A DNA stretch of 64,000 nucleotides from Ophiodon elongatus (GCA_016806645.1 JACSYO010001694.1:2961501-3025500); one strand, 5' to 3'; positions 1 through 31,683 are shown, numbered from the stretch's first letter. The notes: generated by a model from the letters alone, not told the origin. Translations and numbers: made by a program.

Positions 1-1135
1 AAGAAGCCTCGGGTGGTGCTAGGAGCTGAGGAGAAAGAATCCCTGAGGAAAGCCTACCTCCTGGAGCCCTACCCCTCTCAAAACACCATCGAGATACTGG
101 CCTCCCAGCTCAAACTCAAAACAAACACTGTCATCAACTGGTTCCACAACTACAGGCCAGTCCAATGACGTTTTTAAAGTCCGCTAATGGCTGCCACTTT
201 TATTTTCGTCACTATTATACATTTACTTTCAGCTGCAACTACACACCTGAAATGTGTATTTAAAACTTAAATATCCTGACACTTGAGTATTTGTCTGTCT
301 AACAGCAGTGTTTGTGTGCAGGTCCAGGATGCGACGGGAGGTGCTGATGGAGGGTCTGCTAGACAATGACACAGATGCCGAGCACCAAAGCTACTCCCCC
401 TCAATGACGCGGAGCCCCAACTCTGATGGAGAGGAGAGGAGGCTGCAGCAGCTCTCAGGACACATCCACTCCAGCCTTCCTCTTAGCGCCAACACTGCAC
501 TGTCTCATGTCAAACAGGAGGCAATAGACAGGGGAGACGAGAGGGAGGAGGGAAAGGAGGGCTCCATGAAACAGTCGAGAGTCCAGTGTTTCTCCACCGC
601 AGTACAGTTCCCCCAGTTGAAAAGCGAGCATGAGGATTCCATCGCTGGCTGCCGCGAGCCCCATTCGGCTGGCCAGAGCCTGAGGCAGGAAGAGGGCATG
701 AGCAGCCAGGCTCAGGGGCTCTACCCTGGCGCAGTCTCCATAGACGGCCCCCAGAGGACCATCCAGTCCAGGCACGAGGGGGAAGACTCCGGAAAGTCAC
801 CTGTTGACCCCGTCAGCTTCAAGGCTTCGTCAGAGCCCTGCCGCAGCAGCTTGGAGGTGTCCCTCAACTCCCCCTCTGCTGCATCTTCCCCCGGCCTGAT
901 GATGTCAGTCTCCCCCGTCCCCTCTTCCTCTGCTCCCATATCGCCCTCGCTGCCCAATCCGCCCTCAACGAGCACCAATCACAGCCTGGACCCTAACCAG
1001 CTCCCTCCCTTCCAAAGCCCCAAACTCAACAGAAGCACTCAGAGACGCAATGAGAAAATGGCCAACCTCAATAACATCATCCACAGGCTAGAGAGAGCAG
1101 CCAATCGAGAAGAAACACTGGAATGGGAGTTTTAA
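1..1135 (+). CDS. cux2: cux2 3' part: Cut homeodomain exon plus last coding exon
   Basis: This is the C-terminal part of a CUX/Cut-family homeodomain transcription factor, a nuclear DNA-binding repressor important in neurons. Coding exons are 1-155 (open at the left edge) and 322-1135, with stop TAA at 1133-1135. The first exon encodes most of the homeodomain, from KKPRVVLGAEEKE to WFHNYR. The recognition helix has WFHN, with the histidine at homeodomain position 50 that marks Cut proteins. The last exon starts SRMRREVLMEG, continues through a low-complexity Ser/Pro region and ends AANREETLEWEF. The conserved block around SLEVSLNSPSAASSPGLMMS and the ending fit CUX2 better than CUX1, from memory of both families. 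VKQE and LKSE match the SUMO consensus (inference). The joining codon AG|G gives Arg and fixes the phase. The cut repeats and earlier exons lie outside the window. The fish paralog letter (a or b) cannot be decided. Confidence 0.93.
156..321 (+). other. cux2: cux2 intron with GC donor (GC-AG intron)
   Basis: The homeodomain exon must end at AACTACAG (position 155) so that AG|G TCC AGG ATG keeps the conserved NYRSRMRR. The intron then begins GCCAGT, and no GT gives the right frame without altering the protein. The acceptor is TTTGTGTGCAG ending at 321. GC-AG introns are a known minor class in vertebrates. Confidence 0.8.
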
Positions 1136-3072
1136 GTCCCCTTTTACTGTATTTAGTGCTGAAGACCCTCGCGGCACATAGGAGAGTCTCAAATAGAAGC
1201 CCGAACGGAGCCTGGCTCCTGAAGGCATGTCCTCTCAGACTGATAACTTATAAGGAAGGGGAACGCAGAACATAACATATGGCTGAAATCCCTACAAGAA
1301 CTTGGAAGAGTTGAAAAAAATTTATAATTGTGTATTTGTTTTTTTGTTTTTGTTTTTTTGTTGTTTTTGATAATGCATACTACTTTGAAATATATGTGAC
1401 AGCACTAGCTGTTGTTTTACCTATTGGACTTGACATGAAGACTTTTGCAGCTATGGTGTCATAAAATGTACACTGAAGTTCTGTTGATTGCCACTGGGTG
1501 AGATTAAAAAAAGACCCCTGTCTTAAGCCATTAAAAGCACTATAACTATTTGAAAAGAGACATTGACCAAATTTGCTACTTTTTGAATAGCAATTTTTCA
1601 GATTTTGTCTGTAAGACTGGACAGTTTAAGTCAAGTAACATGAAATCCTAATACTGACTGAGGGATAGTCCTTTAAGACTCTAAATATTCAACATCTTGT
1701 ATGTACTTAGTTTCTTGGTGATATGTTTTGAAATATTTGTAACTCACGTATAAAATGTGGTTGTACATGTTGTAGAATTGTCTGCAATAGCCTTCTCTAA
1801 ACCTGATGTAGCATGGTACTCACCTGACCCTGTTACCCTCTGTAGTTAGTCACCTGTGATTATACTTGAGCGAAAACAACTGAGAAAAAAAAAAAGTTGA
1901 AAACCCTGCAAAAAATATGAAAAAAGGAAACGTTAAATCTAACGAGTAGAGTACTTTTAGTGTTTTGTTTTTTTCTTTGTATAATCCTTGAGGTTTACAG
2001 TTTAGGGCCCTTGTGCTTTTGGTAGTAAGTGAAACATTCACTACACATGAGCACAGTTTACATGATTTATTTCAGACTTACCTCTCTGACCCTCTAAGGC
2101 ATTGGTTCTCAGACTGTAACAGGCCAAGACACACCTGGTTTACCTCAGATTATGTTGATGCACATCATGCAATGACCATGCGTTTCATTCTTATACATAA
2201 ACATGACCCACACTTATTTGAATCAATGGAGGGAAAGTACTCTGTATCATGGCTCGGACGTGCAGAAGTGGCGAGTTTTAATGAGCAAAATCTGTCTTTT
2301 ACAAAGAATATGCTGCTGTTTGAAGAGATAGGGAGCTAATAATTCCGTTATATGTGTGTATTATGATCCTCCTCACAGGTAACACCTGATTGAGTGCACT
2401 TTCTCAAAATGGGTCATTTATTGTAGTTAGAATATACGTACTTGATCAACGCCTCAGCCGCTGAGCACTGGGATGATGTTTAGCCGGGCAGTTTGAAATG
2501 AAAGGTTGCCTGCTGTGAATTGATTTTCTCTGTGGGCAAAATCTATCTGAGAGCAAGATGCAGTATGACCTCTCATCAACATGAAAACATCCAATCTGTA
2601 AGTAGACTATATTCAAGGACACAAAAGGTTACAGGTATCCCCTCATATTATCTTTGACCACTTGTGTATCGTGTCTGTAGAAGTTTTTTTGTCATGCTTG
2701 CAAGATGTTCTTTATGTATTTTGCCTCTATTTTATACTCAGAACAGTTAACTAGATATTCAATACCTCGTGTATGAACTACTTACAGCACTTAGATTTTG
2801 ATAATTGTGAGGAATCAAGAAAATTTCAAATATCAACATTATCCTAACTTAGTGTCCACAAGTCTTTGCCTTTACTGTATCGTTGAAGTTGGTAGTAAAA
2901 CACTTGCACATGTCTACATAGTTCAGAGGACTTGGATTGTATTATGTAGAGATATATATTACACAATTACTAAAAAAAAAAAAAAAAATCTTACATTCTT
3001 GGAACAAAATGTGCTGATTATATTGAAATAGAGTGTACAGATTTAATAAACCAAACCCATTCAAGCCAGTTC
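1136..3072 (+). other. cux2: cux2 3' untranslated region
   Basis: AT-rich non-coding sequence follows the cux2 stop codon, with many stops in all frames and several T and A runs. The 3' end is inferred from a canonical AATAAA at 3045-3050 followed by a GT-rich stretch. An open frame of 108 codons at 2013-2339 lies inside it and has no recognisable domain, so I do not call it a gene. The true end could instead be near a second AATAAA at 4115-4120. Confidence 0.5.
3045..3050 (+). terminator. cux2: poly(A) signal AATAAA, probable end of cux2
   Basis: A canonical hexamer about 1.9 kb after the stop codon, followed within 30 bases by T/G-rich sequence. Its use is inferred. A later AATAAA at 4115-4120 is an alternative. 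Confidence 0.45.
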
Positions 3073-4559
3073 TGGTCTGGCAAGCTTGCCCACGTTTTAG
3101 ACCTTCTCTCAGGGTAGTCTTGCTTTTTAAAGCTTTACTGAAACAGTTGCGCTCATCAGTGGTGGAGACTACGATAAACATTATGTGGTGTAGAGAATGA
3201 CTCCGTTAAATATTAAATGGATCTATGGAAGTTGTGCGTATACAGGAAATGCAACTTTCAAAGCAAGTGGTGGTTTGTCGGAGAGCTGTTGCTGTTTTGT
3301 AATTCATTACACAGATGTGTCAAAGTACAGTGTAGATTGGAACTATCAGAATGAGGCTAATGGGTTGCATTTTTGAGATCAGTAGACTTTGCTCTCTAAA
3401 ATACTGTTTTGGTTTTCTCTTGGAGCCACAGAAGATTTTTCTCTGGTTTTCGTACCACCATTTTTTTGTGTGCATAATATACTGTATGATTAGCGGTGTC
3501 ATTTCTAATGTGGAGATTTCATTGTCTTTCATGGTAACATGGACATATGACTGAAAAAGAAATGTATTTAAATGCATTATCTCTTCATGTAAAGCTCATC
3601 TCATTGTTTTGCATGCAAATCCATTCTGGTCTCATTACAAGGGATAGGACTGTGTTTTGTGTTGTTGTTCTTGCACAGGGACATTAAATCAGCACTTAAA
3701 GTCTTTTTACATTAGTGAAGTCCATGCATGGTGCAGCTGATCATTTTGGCTCTCACAAAGTCAGAATGAATCCAGTCAAATCAGAACCCAATAACTTACT
3801 TCCAGGTAAATATTTAAATCAAGATTATTTTGTGCCATATCATATGCCTCGTGCATTATCCTCACAGGAGTAATGCCTTGTGGTAAAGTAGGATTTAAGA
3901 GGGGTGTCAGACTTTTTGTTACCCAGTAACAAAAGCCCTACACATTAGATGTTTTTATTTTGCAATTGACATTAGTCACTAAATAATGAGGCAATTGGTT
4001 AGCAAAATTTGAATGATTGTATTCAGAGTTGTTAATATAGAAATAATATTTACAACTCTGACACTGAGGGGTTGTCACAAAGAAAATGTTTTATTTGAAA
4101 GTCAGCTGTGAGTCAATAAAGAGAAGTGTCCCGCAGGCTTAAATAGCTGTCTAATGCCCTGATATGTCAGGCTGGTAAATGTTAAAGAATGGACAAAGGT
4201 ATGCCGAGCCTCTTTGAATTGAATTTGCATATGTAAGCCATCATTCAATACATAATTGTTTAAGATCCTGCTGTGTTGTGTTGTTATTTCTTTATTATAA
4301 AGAACGTCCACCCACATTACAGATACATGCAATTAAATGAATGCAAACAAATAAATTGTAAAACTCTTAAAAAAACACTATAAAACCTCACATACTCCAC
4401 TGTAATACATAATATATATACATATATATATACCCTAGCAGTTAGTCTCCTCCACATTGTGTTGCTTTATTAGCAGTTCACAAAATGTACAAAAACACTC
4501 CGAATTCAGTCTCAAACATGTCCACTACATTCAGCTAATCGGGCAGTCTGGGCCAGTGT
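3073..4559. other. Intergenic, cux2 to mtmr3
   Basis: AT-rich sequence between the presumed cux2 3' end and the mtmr3 CpG island. It contains a short TA-rich microsatellite near 4411-4431 and an AATAAA at 4115-4120. I see no exon, RNA gene or recognisable repeat. Confidence 0.5.
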
Positions 4560-4649
4560 TTACAACGATGGTGCCGCATGTGTGTGTGTCTGAGTCCCTC
4601 CCCCTCTCCCCCGCCCCGCCCCCCCACCCGGAGGATTGTTCTGACGCGC

Positions 4650-4657
4650 TGACGTCA
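4650..4657. promoter_or_regulatory. Palindromic CRE (TGACGTCA)
   Basis: A full-length consensus cyclic-AMP response element for CREB/ATF factors lies inside the CpG island just upstream of the inferred mtmr3 first exon. The sequence match is exact. Function is inferred from position; such sites are common in CpG-island promoters. Confidence 0.6.
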
Positions 4658-4705
4658 TGGGCTCACGTCGTCGGTTAGTTCTCGGGCTGGAGAGAATTCG
4701 CGGCG

Positions 4706-4744
4706 ATGGCGACGACGGCTCGGTGCTGGAAAGGGACGCAGTGA
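4706..4744 (+). other. Upstream ORF 1 in mtmr3 exon 1 (12 codons)
   Basis: The ATG at 4706 has a favourable context (GCGATGG) and reads MATTARCWKGTQ to TGA at 4742-4744. A second small upstream ORF, MTDAGFDR, runs 4768-4794. Both end before the exon donor. They would be in the mRNA only if transcription starts upstream of 4706. Confidence 0.4.
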
Positions 4745-4862
4745 AAGCGCTCGGCCTCGGCTCGGATATGACCGACGCTGGTTTCGATCGGTAACATCGT
4801 AACGGGCTTTTTTTTTTCGGATGAATCGTCGGCTCCTAACTTCTCGTGCCTCCTTCCCCCCG

Positions 4863-7730
4863 GTGAGTCCGCCGGCTGTGGTCGCTGCTTGGTGTGTTTT
4901 GACAGAAGGCCTCTCGCTCTCTCTCTCCGTGTTGGGTTCCGCCCTCCATCTCATAACAACAAAAACAGTAGCTCCGCCGCTAACGCTAGCTAGCTAGCCT
5001 GCTCCCTGGAGGCTCCCTGCCGGGGAAACACCACGCACTGTGTGCACCACAACAACACACTGTTTACTAGTCAACGTTCGTGTCTTCTGCTTTTTATACA
5101 AATATCAACGTCGGACTACGCGTTGGCTTGCTATAGTATTTTAACTATTTAACGTTAAGCTAACTGTTGACGTTAGCTCGCTTTAGCTGCAGACGGTCGA
5201 GCTTAAAGCTGGCGTGAACTTATTGGAAGCGAAGGAAGAGCAGCAGTGGTGTTGACGTTAGCCAGTTGGTTACTTGTGTAGTTGTTTAACTGTTAAATTA
5301 ACTAACGTTACTGACTGTCTGCTAATAAATAGCTTATACTTGACGTTGTGTTGCAGTTCTCTTGTCTCGCCCTCTTAAGACGATTCAGAGTAGTTTGTTG
5401 TTGTTTTATGGATAGATAGTTATAGCTTATCGCTGTTATTTCCTCACCAAATTCTAGCTAACTTGGAAAAAAGTGTTAGCCAGTGGAATCTGATTTATTT
5501 CTTCTTCACACACAAAGCGTGTCACGTTATGTGTGAGTTCACGTTAATCCTTTTGAGTGCCTATCTGACCGTCAGTGCGTCTTCAGTCGAGCTATAACTT
5601 TGCAGTCAGTCAATGCAATGTATTGCCTCAATCAGTATTTCTTTTTGAGAGTTGCTAACATCAGTTTTTAGGGGATGTAAGGGTTATTTGCTTGATTATG
5701 CAGCGGCCTGTGATGCACTGTGGCCCGTCACGGGACAGGAGCACCGTTAAGGCTCTAAGGGGTTTAGTCTGAACTCAGAACCAGACTGAGCCGAGGGGTC
5801 ACGAGCCCACTGCGGTAAACAGGGCCGCGTGTGTGTGTGTGAGAGTGTGTGATATGCTTTATCAGGTAGCACCGGCAGTAAAAGCTGGACTCCTCAGTCA
5901 GTGAAGTAATGACCCCCCCGGCCCCCCACTACTACTTCACACCACTCTCAACGACCAGACAGCGTCCTCGTCTGACTTTTTGCGCAGCGGGATTTTTTTT
6001 GTCTCATTTCTGCCCTTTGGCATCGTAAATCTTCCCGAGAAGGTGTGCTGAGGTGCTGTGTTCCTCATTCACGGACATTCTCAGATCAGATTTCAGTTTC
6101 TGTAAGAGTAGCTGACCTCTACAACTATTTGTGGGCCTGTGTGCTGAGAGATCTCTTCACAGGTTGCCCGTTTTGAAAAGAGATGTCGGGTGAGATCACT
6201 TTAAGTACATTCTGTCATGATATCAGGGACATTTGGCTTTACCTGCACAAATAATATTTATTTTGAGCTGGTAAATCTACCTTCCATGAGCTTGTATTGA
6301 CTTAGCGGCAGGGGTTTAAAATGCATATTATGCATGAATGTGTTCTTGTTTATTTCTGAAGTTAAACATTACATAGCCAGTTAGTGAGACTAAACCCGTT
6401 GGCTATGATGGCTAGACTGTAGATATAGTGCTTCAATATCCAATTGGCTTTTTTCCATTCCACAACTGAGTTTAAGTGGTATCTCTGAGCTCCCATGTAA
6501 ACCACTCTAACCACCAGTGCAGCTATATTTGCAAGGGAATCAAAAGAGCTTCTGTCGCTTGAATGTCTCAGTAAAAAAGTCTGCTGTTTGTAAGGAAAAC
6601 CATTTGCTTTATTATTCAATTGCACATTTGCCTTCATTTTCACAGATTTCCATGTCTTACTTGTGAGAGTTTCCAAACAGGATCATCAGGACTACTCATT
6701 GTCCGTTACTGTCTGTGGTAAGTCTGAAAGTTAAATCACATAACCGATTTTATTTGACCTTTCCAGCCATCTGCTGTTCCTTTTTAAATGTGGCCTCCAG
6801 TATGTTTGTCCCTCTTTACTATAATTGATGCAACTGAATATAAGCTTCACTGGAGGCCTAATTCCTGCCGTTGCTAGCCAAGGCTTCCCTTGTAGTTGCC
6901 ATTTCATGTGAATTGATTTGCTATTGAATGTTTTGAACATGACTGCCCAATCACTGCATTGCCTAGACCCATTCCCTGAGAAAGTATTTATACATCCTGA
7001 TCACAAATACAATAGTTCAGCAGTTTCATCCAGCCACTCCCTGCATTGTCCTTTAAAATCTGGCCACATGAAATAAACCGACAGATGTACTACAAATTAG
7101 TAGAGAGAAGGGTGCTAGTTTTCTTTATCGTTTCCTGCTAGTAATTTCATCCAGAGTAGATTTAGTGGTTGATGACACTCAAAATTAGCTCTTTTGGGGC
7201 AATTGGTAAGGCATTTGGTAAATAAACAACACTGGAATTACATTGTTTAGATTTTTTGGGGACAATCTATGCTTTTATTTGAGTGTTCAGTAAAGAAATG
7301 AGTGGAGAGAGAGGGTAATGTCATGAGATGACGGGCCCCGGCTGTAATCGAATCGAGGAGCTTGCAGTTTGTGGTCAAGGCCCCAGATATAAACTTGTAT
7401 GTACATTGTAAGACCACAACCTTCTCCTTAAATGTTGATGTCAACGTTAACAGTAATTTATTTGAAGTTTCATATTTATTTTCAGCAAACCGTCTGTCCA
7501 AGATTGTCATTCTACACTTTTGTTATGAGATAAACCTATTGAAATTCAAAACCAGGAGAAATTGATGTTTTGATGATTATTTTTTTCAATAACACATTTG
7601 AACATGTGCATGTTGAGTTTAAGTTGTGATCAGACCACATATAAGAGGGGCTTTCATTTTGGGCTCCATATATAATTTACATGTTCGCTGCCCGAATAAC
7701 CTCTCAACATTCTGTGTTCTTCCTGTACAG
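4863..7730 (+). other. mtmr3: mtmr3 intron 1
   Basis: Intron from GTGAGT at 4863 to TTCTTCCTGTACAG at 7730. The first 200 bases are still CpG-rich, and a short GT run lies near 5829-5841. The rest is ordinary AT-rich sequence. I see no conserved coding exon, although another non-coding 5' exon cannot be excluded. Confidence 0.55.
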
Positions 7731-7784
7731 ACTGGTCCAGGCAGGAGTTCCTTGTTGGGTGACCCACTCTCCTTCACAGGGGCC

Positions 7785-7787
<3 letters not shown>
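7731..7787 (+). other. mtmr3: mtmr3 exon 2, ending in the probable start codon
   Basis: A strong acceptor (pyrimidine tract TTCTGTGTTCTTCCTGTACAG) is followed by 57 bases and a donor GTACAG at 7788. The last three bases are ATG (7785-7787). Splicing to the next exon in phase 0 gives GGCCATG|GAG, a very good initiation context that only forms after splicing. The protein then starts M-EEKGQQSLECIQ, lining up with remembered mammalian MTMR3 (M-D-E-E then SLECIQANQ). The frame is open upstream through this exon into exon 1, so an in-frame ATG at 4821 could add 33 residues. Confidence 0.65.
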
Positions 7788-26888
<19,101 letters not shown>

Positions 26889-28613
26889 GTCTCGGAGCAG
26901 GGGGACAGGACGAGCAGCCGGCCGGCGACACGGGCGCACTGCTGAAGAAGAGCACGGGAGCTACACAGAATGTCCCATGTACTTTGTGCGTGTGTGTGAG
27001 CCTGCGTGTGTGTGCGCCTGCGTGTGTGTGTGCGCGTGTGCCACAGAGATGGCATTTAATGTATATATATATACCGAGGATGGCGTGGCGGAGGAGCTGA
27101 ATGACGTGTTGGTGAGATGCCGAGCGCTCTGAAAGGTGGATGTGCACAGGGGTGATGTGTATGCATGTGTGAGCGTGTGCCCGTGTGCGTGTGTGTGTGC
27201 GTGTGCGTGTGCGTGTGCGTGTGCGTGTGTGTGAGAGAGTAATGCACACATTTGCCACACAGATGGTTTGTGGCAGTGACGGGACAGCACTCCGAGGCCA
27301 GTGGAGTGAGAATGGACATCCTGGTGCCTTGGACCAGGCAGGCGGAGAAGGTCGTCTCACTGTGTTGCTGAAGTCTCTTGGAGGGCTTCGGTCCGTTGAA
27401 TCATTTACCAGCTCATCCAGGCTTCTCGTCAGACTCTTACGTACCATCATCTCAAAGCTTGGACTACTTCTTTACTTTTGAGGATGTGTGATCGGTAGCA
27501 ACATGGAAAATCTCCCGGCAATCACGAGGCAGTCCCCCAGCTTTAGACATGTCCCGGTAGCTGATGTTCACAAATGTCATTGAGGCAAAGCTTTAAGGGT
27601 CAGTTCACCCAAATTTCAATACTATGTTACCTCACTTTCCTCTAGTGGGATCTAACCATGACTCCAATTTCATTTTAGCTGGTTTTGAGATCTTATTGCT
27701 GAGATTTCTGCTGCCACCCCGAGACAGTGGCGGTGAATTGAATAAGAGATAAGAATAATAAGATTAAGAGCTGCGCCTGTTATTTTCAAAGGTCATCAGA
27801 TCATTTTACTAATTAATCAATTCATATTTTCTTTCTGTAATATATCAAAATAGTGAAATATGACCATCATGTCTAAGAGCCCAAGGCCACATATTCATAT
27901 TGCTTTTTTTGTCTAAAGCTAAAACATATTCAATTCAATAACAAATATGACAAAGAAAAGTTTTTTTTTTACATTTGAGAACCTGAAACCACAGCCTGTT
28001 TTCTGCAATTTGACTATTCAATTATAAAATAACTAATTGTTGTTGAAGTTCACAGTGCTGAAAAATGGCAGAAGCGGTACTCTACTGATTTAGTAATAAA
28101 CGTCCATACAGATGGGTGATCTACATTGTATTAAAACAAAAATTGTCCAAATTGGTGCTGCAGAGGCCGATGTATAGCTTCACTTTTAGTCCCGAGTGTG
28201 TTTCAAGCTCAAAGTGCAACTCAATAGTGTCTTTTTTTAGACGTGAATAAGACCCTCCTAAACCACAGAAGACATTATACAACGGTCTTCACCGGCTGAG
28301 TAGTACGCCTCACGATAAGCAAACAGATTTTAATGTGAAAAATGTATGGCTCCTTTACAAAATGTACCTGAAACCATGTACCCATTAATGGATAATCCAC
28401 AATTTTGTAATTTTAGTGAACTGACCCTTTTAAAATTCAATGCGCTGAATCTCAACTTGGCGAGCAGTTGTCTGCATCAGTTTGCGTTACCGAGTTGAGA
28501 TTCCGCCCAAAGTGCAGACGGAGGACGTTAGAATCCTCAAGGTTGAGGATTTTTGTTCTTCTCAAAGTACTTTACTTCTTTTGAATACTTATCCCGTTCA
28601 CAGTGAGGAGAGG

Positions 28614-28615
<2 letters not shown>

Positions 28616-28650
<35 letters not shown>
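28616..28650 (+). repeat. (TTA)n microsatellite
   Basis: About eleven TTA units followed by a short GTT run, in the mtmr3 3'UTR. It creates a poly-Leu frame that is not a gene. Confidence 0.95.
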
Positions 28651-28651
<1 letters not shown>

Positions 28652-31643
28652 GTTGTTGTTTTTAAACCGAATTACCCATGTGAGTCTTAAAACAGGACTA
28701 GTTAGTGATCTGTAGAAAAGGCTTTCAAACATCTGACCCTTTAACAGCTGACGGCCGCTCGGCTCTTCCGCGCTGACAGACTGTTATGAAGCGTCTGCTG
28801 GGAGTGTAAGCTCATGTGTCGTGGCGTTGTCGGTTCGTGTCAGATTATTTGTGCCCGACACAGACTGACTGGCTGAGTAATCTCTCCTGTTAGCCATACC
28901 TTCATGCCCTTCACTCACAACAGCCCAGTTTTTTTTTTTATTATTCTTTTACCCAGCAGGCACTGGGAGCTGAACATCACTCACTTTTCAGTCTCTCAGT
29001 GGAAATCACTTGCAAAGTTATGAATTTGACACATCTAACTTCCATGTTCAAATTTCCTACGACGACGTGTTCTCATTTTATTTAATGTAATTATTTTTCC
29101 CAGGGTGCAGTAGACCATGACCTCACTTGTGATCTTCGCTGTTATAGGCTGAAAAATCAAGGAGCGCAGTGGCAACAGAAAGGGCTCTTAGTGTTTTCAG
29201 AAGTCTGAAACTCCCACATGAAATATGTCAGAGAAGCTTCACTGAGACGCCCACTCTGCCTAACACCCATTCAATGACCTCCTTGCACACACACACGCAC
29301 GCATGCGCACACACACACACACACACACACTGTTTTGTAAAATAAATGAATAAAATAATATATTCAGATACCTATATAGCATTTAAGAAAAAATGTATAG
29401 AATCCTTGAATAGTGGCTCACTTAATTAGTCACCAAAACGTTTTTTTTCTTTTTTATTTCTTTGTTTTCTTATGTTATTAATTGCAGAAAAAAACCCTAT
29501 ATTTTGCAACCTGTTGAAGAGAACCGGTGTGTTTTTTTTTAATAGCGACGCAGGGTGTCCTGTTTTGACGCTGCAGTGGTTTTCCCTTTTAAATGCGATC
29601 ATTATTTTTGATTTAATTTATTAAAGTTTTGTTGCTGAATTGACAGACAATTCAAATGCCACAGGATAATCAGTGTTTATTGAGATGAGGAGTGAGAGAG
29701 GGTTCTGATCCGTGGCTACGGCGGCGCTCGTCATTTCTGTTTTTGTATCGGCCGATTGCAGAATGATCTGTGGCTGTGGCTATTTCCATATTCGGAGGGG
29801 AAGGGGGGTTAAGTCAGACGTGTCCTCCAGCATCATGTGACCTCTGACGATGACATGTCAGAATGAAAATGAAAGGAGTGCGCCTGTAGCCAATGAGAAG
29901 TCTATGCACTGAGAGAACAGTGGTCCAAAACAAGCAGCCTAAACCCAAAATAAAAGCCCCCTACTCAACTCTCACACACAAACATTACTCCATACGAACT
30001 CATCTACAAACACTACCTCTACTTTGTACACACACTTGTTCACGCACACACAGATTCTCAATGAGCTTCTAGTTGCTGAGTGACTTTCCAGATTTACATC
30101 ATTTGAGAATGGCCTTTTGTTGTGATCATTGAATTTAATTTTCCCCTTTTAGTCAGCTGGAGAATTAAAGGTACAGCACACAATCGCAGACTTTTCATTT
30201 TAATCGTGATCTTATTGTTGAGACTGCCAATCTTTTGATCTTTCTTCCTCCTCATCATCATCATCATCATCACCTCGTCAGGTCAGCAGAACGGCCCACT
30301 GCTTCGTTAAGCAGTGGGCCAGATAGTCGCTGTGGTTCACCGCACGGGAGGATAAAGGCTCGACTATCAGAGGAAATGCATAACAATAACGTGATGGACA
30401 GCATGATGCTATTGAATCGTACTAGAGCTGTGTCACTGATCATGTCTCCTGTCGGGTTTAAAGGTGGTGGTAGAATCGGCAGGTGGTTGAAGTGTGCAGT
30501 GGAGCCGATGTTAAAAGGTGGTCAGAACAACAACAGGCTTGACGTGTTTGTTTTCCTCACTGTCCTCCTGTGGAAGTGGTGAACGGGTTTCATCCAAAAG
30601 CTCGACCGTCAGTCTTTCAAACAGAATGGAAAATAGGAATTTGTTTGCCCCTCATAGGTGAGACGCTGCCATTTCTGTAAATGTAATATTTACAAAAATA
30701 CTGATGAGCAACAAGAGAGGCATTAACTGTTCAAACACTTATTTCTTTGAGATGGTACGACTGCATTAAATGTGCAGGAAATGAAACAGTTGGTTCGACC
30801 CAGACCAGCCGCTCTAAAATCCAATATATTTTTTTCTGTCATCTTAAGAAACTTGGATAAACTGATCTTCAACCAGAATATTGATTAAACATCTAACGTC
30901 TATAATGGTGATGTAAAGCTGGCTTGTTATTCCAGACCAGTGCTCCTATTAATGGATGATTTAGTCCAAGGATTCACACTCCCATGAGTGTCTAAGTTAT
31001 AAATGTTGACAGAAAATGTTTCCCATCGCTTTCATGATCTCTTAAATATAGACTATCAAATGGTAACAAAAGGCTTAATCTGGCTCTAATGAGATGCGTG
31101 ATGTCCCTTGAGGGCCACAGCGTTCTCCCTTTCCCTGTAAAACGCATTGACAGGCGGCAGCATGAATCCTTACTCTGTACTTTCACCACCGTCACAGGCA
31201 TGTGGGGCACCAAGCTTGTCTTGTTCAACAACCCATGAATGTGAATTGTCTAAAAAAACAACATTAAAAAAAGGCTAATTTTTTTTGCACATTTCATTAA
31301 GAAGACACTGCCACAGAGTGCATCACGAATAAAGCTGAAACTCAAAAGTGTGCTGTGCTTTTCAGTATTGTAACGAGCATTATGGTTTGGTGATTGCATG
31401 CGCGTGGGAGGGGCGGGGTAACGTGGTAAACAGGTCACCAGTTACCACACGTTGCCAGTATGAGCCCTTGATGTGCTTTTTTTTTTTTTTTTCTTTTCTT
31501 TTTTCTCCTGCCAAGGAGCTCTCTTGGTCTGCATATGTCGTATTTCTCTTCATTCACGCTGACGAGCTCCATCAGAGGCGTCCCTGCAACAGCCCAGTAA
31601 TCACTTGACGCGAGTGTGTACGTGTGAATGCATCGAGCATTGG

Positions 31644-31682
<39 letters not shown>
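31644..31682 (+). repeat. (GT)n microsatellite
   Basis: About 19 GT units in the distal mtmr3 3'UTR, followed at 31762-31787 by a poly-C-rich tract. Confidence 0.95.

Positions 31683-31683
<1 letters not shown>

Larger units (their letters stand above)
4560..4862 (+). promoter_or_regulatory. mtmr3: CpG-island promoter and 5' non-coding exon 1 of mtmr3
   Basis: Base composition changes sharply from AT-rich to G+C- and CpG-rich from about 4560, as at a housekeeping promoter. A perfect palindromic CRE, TGACGTCA, sits at 4650-4657, after C-rich GC-box-like sequence at 4606-4628. A good donor, CCCCCG|GTGAGT, ends the inferred first exon at 4862. The transcription start cannot be placed from sequence, but a start just after the CRE (about 4670-4700) is plausible. 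CpG-rich sequence continues into the intron to about 5050. Confidence 0.7.

Noticed and set aside
1..1135. cux1 instead of cux2
   Set aside because: The SRMRRE start, the SLEVSLNSPSAASSPGLMMS block and the EEALEWEF-like end resemble CUX2. The CUX1 tail differs in most of the last exon.
2090..2160. 'ggttctcagactgtaacagg' as the start of a dispersed repeat
   Set aside because: Only a short, vague resemblance to a common fish repeat start; no second end or duplication found.
2013..2339. 108-codon plus-strand open frame after cux2
   Set aside because: No recognisable domain, no promoter or splice context, and it lies within the probable cux2 3'UTR; most likely chance.
6183..6195. ATGTCGG|GTGAGA as the first coding exon of mtmr3
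   Set aside because: It would leave phase 1, which shifts the frame of exon 9153-9242 (phase 0). The ATG at 7785 fits the phase and the family N-terminus.
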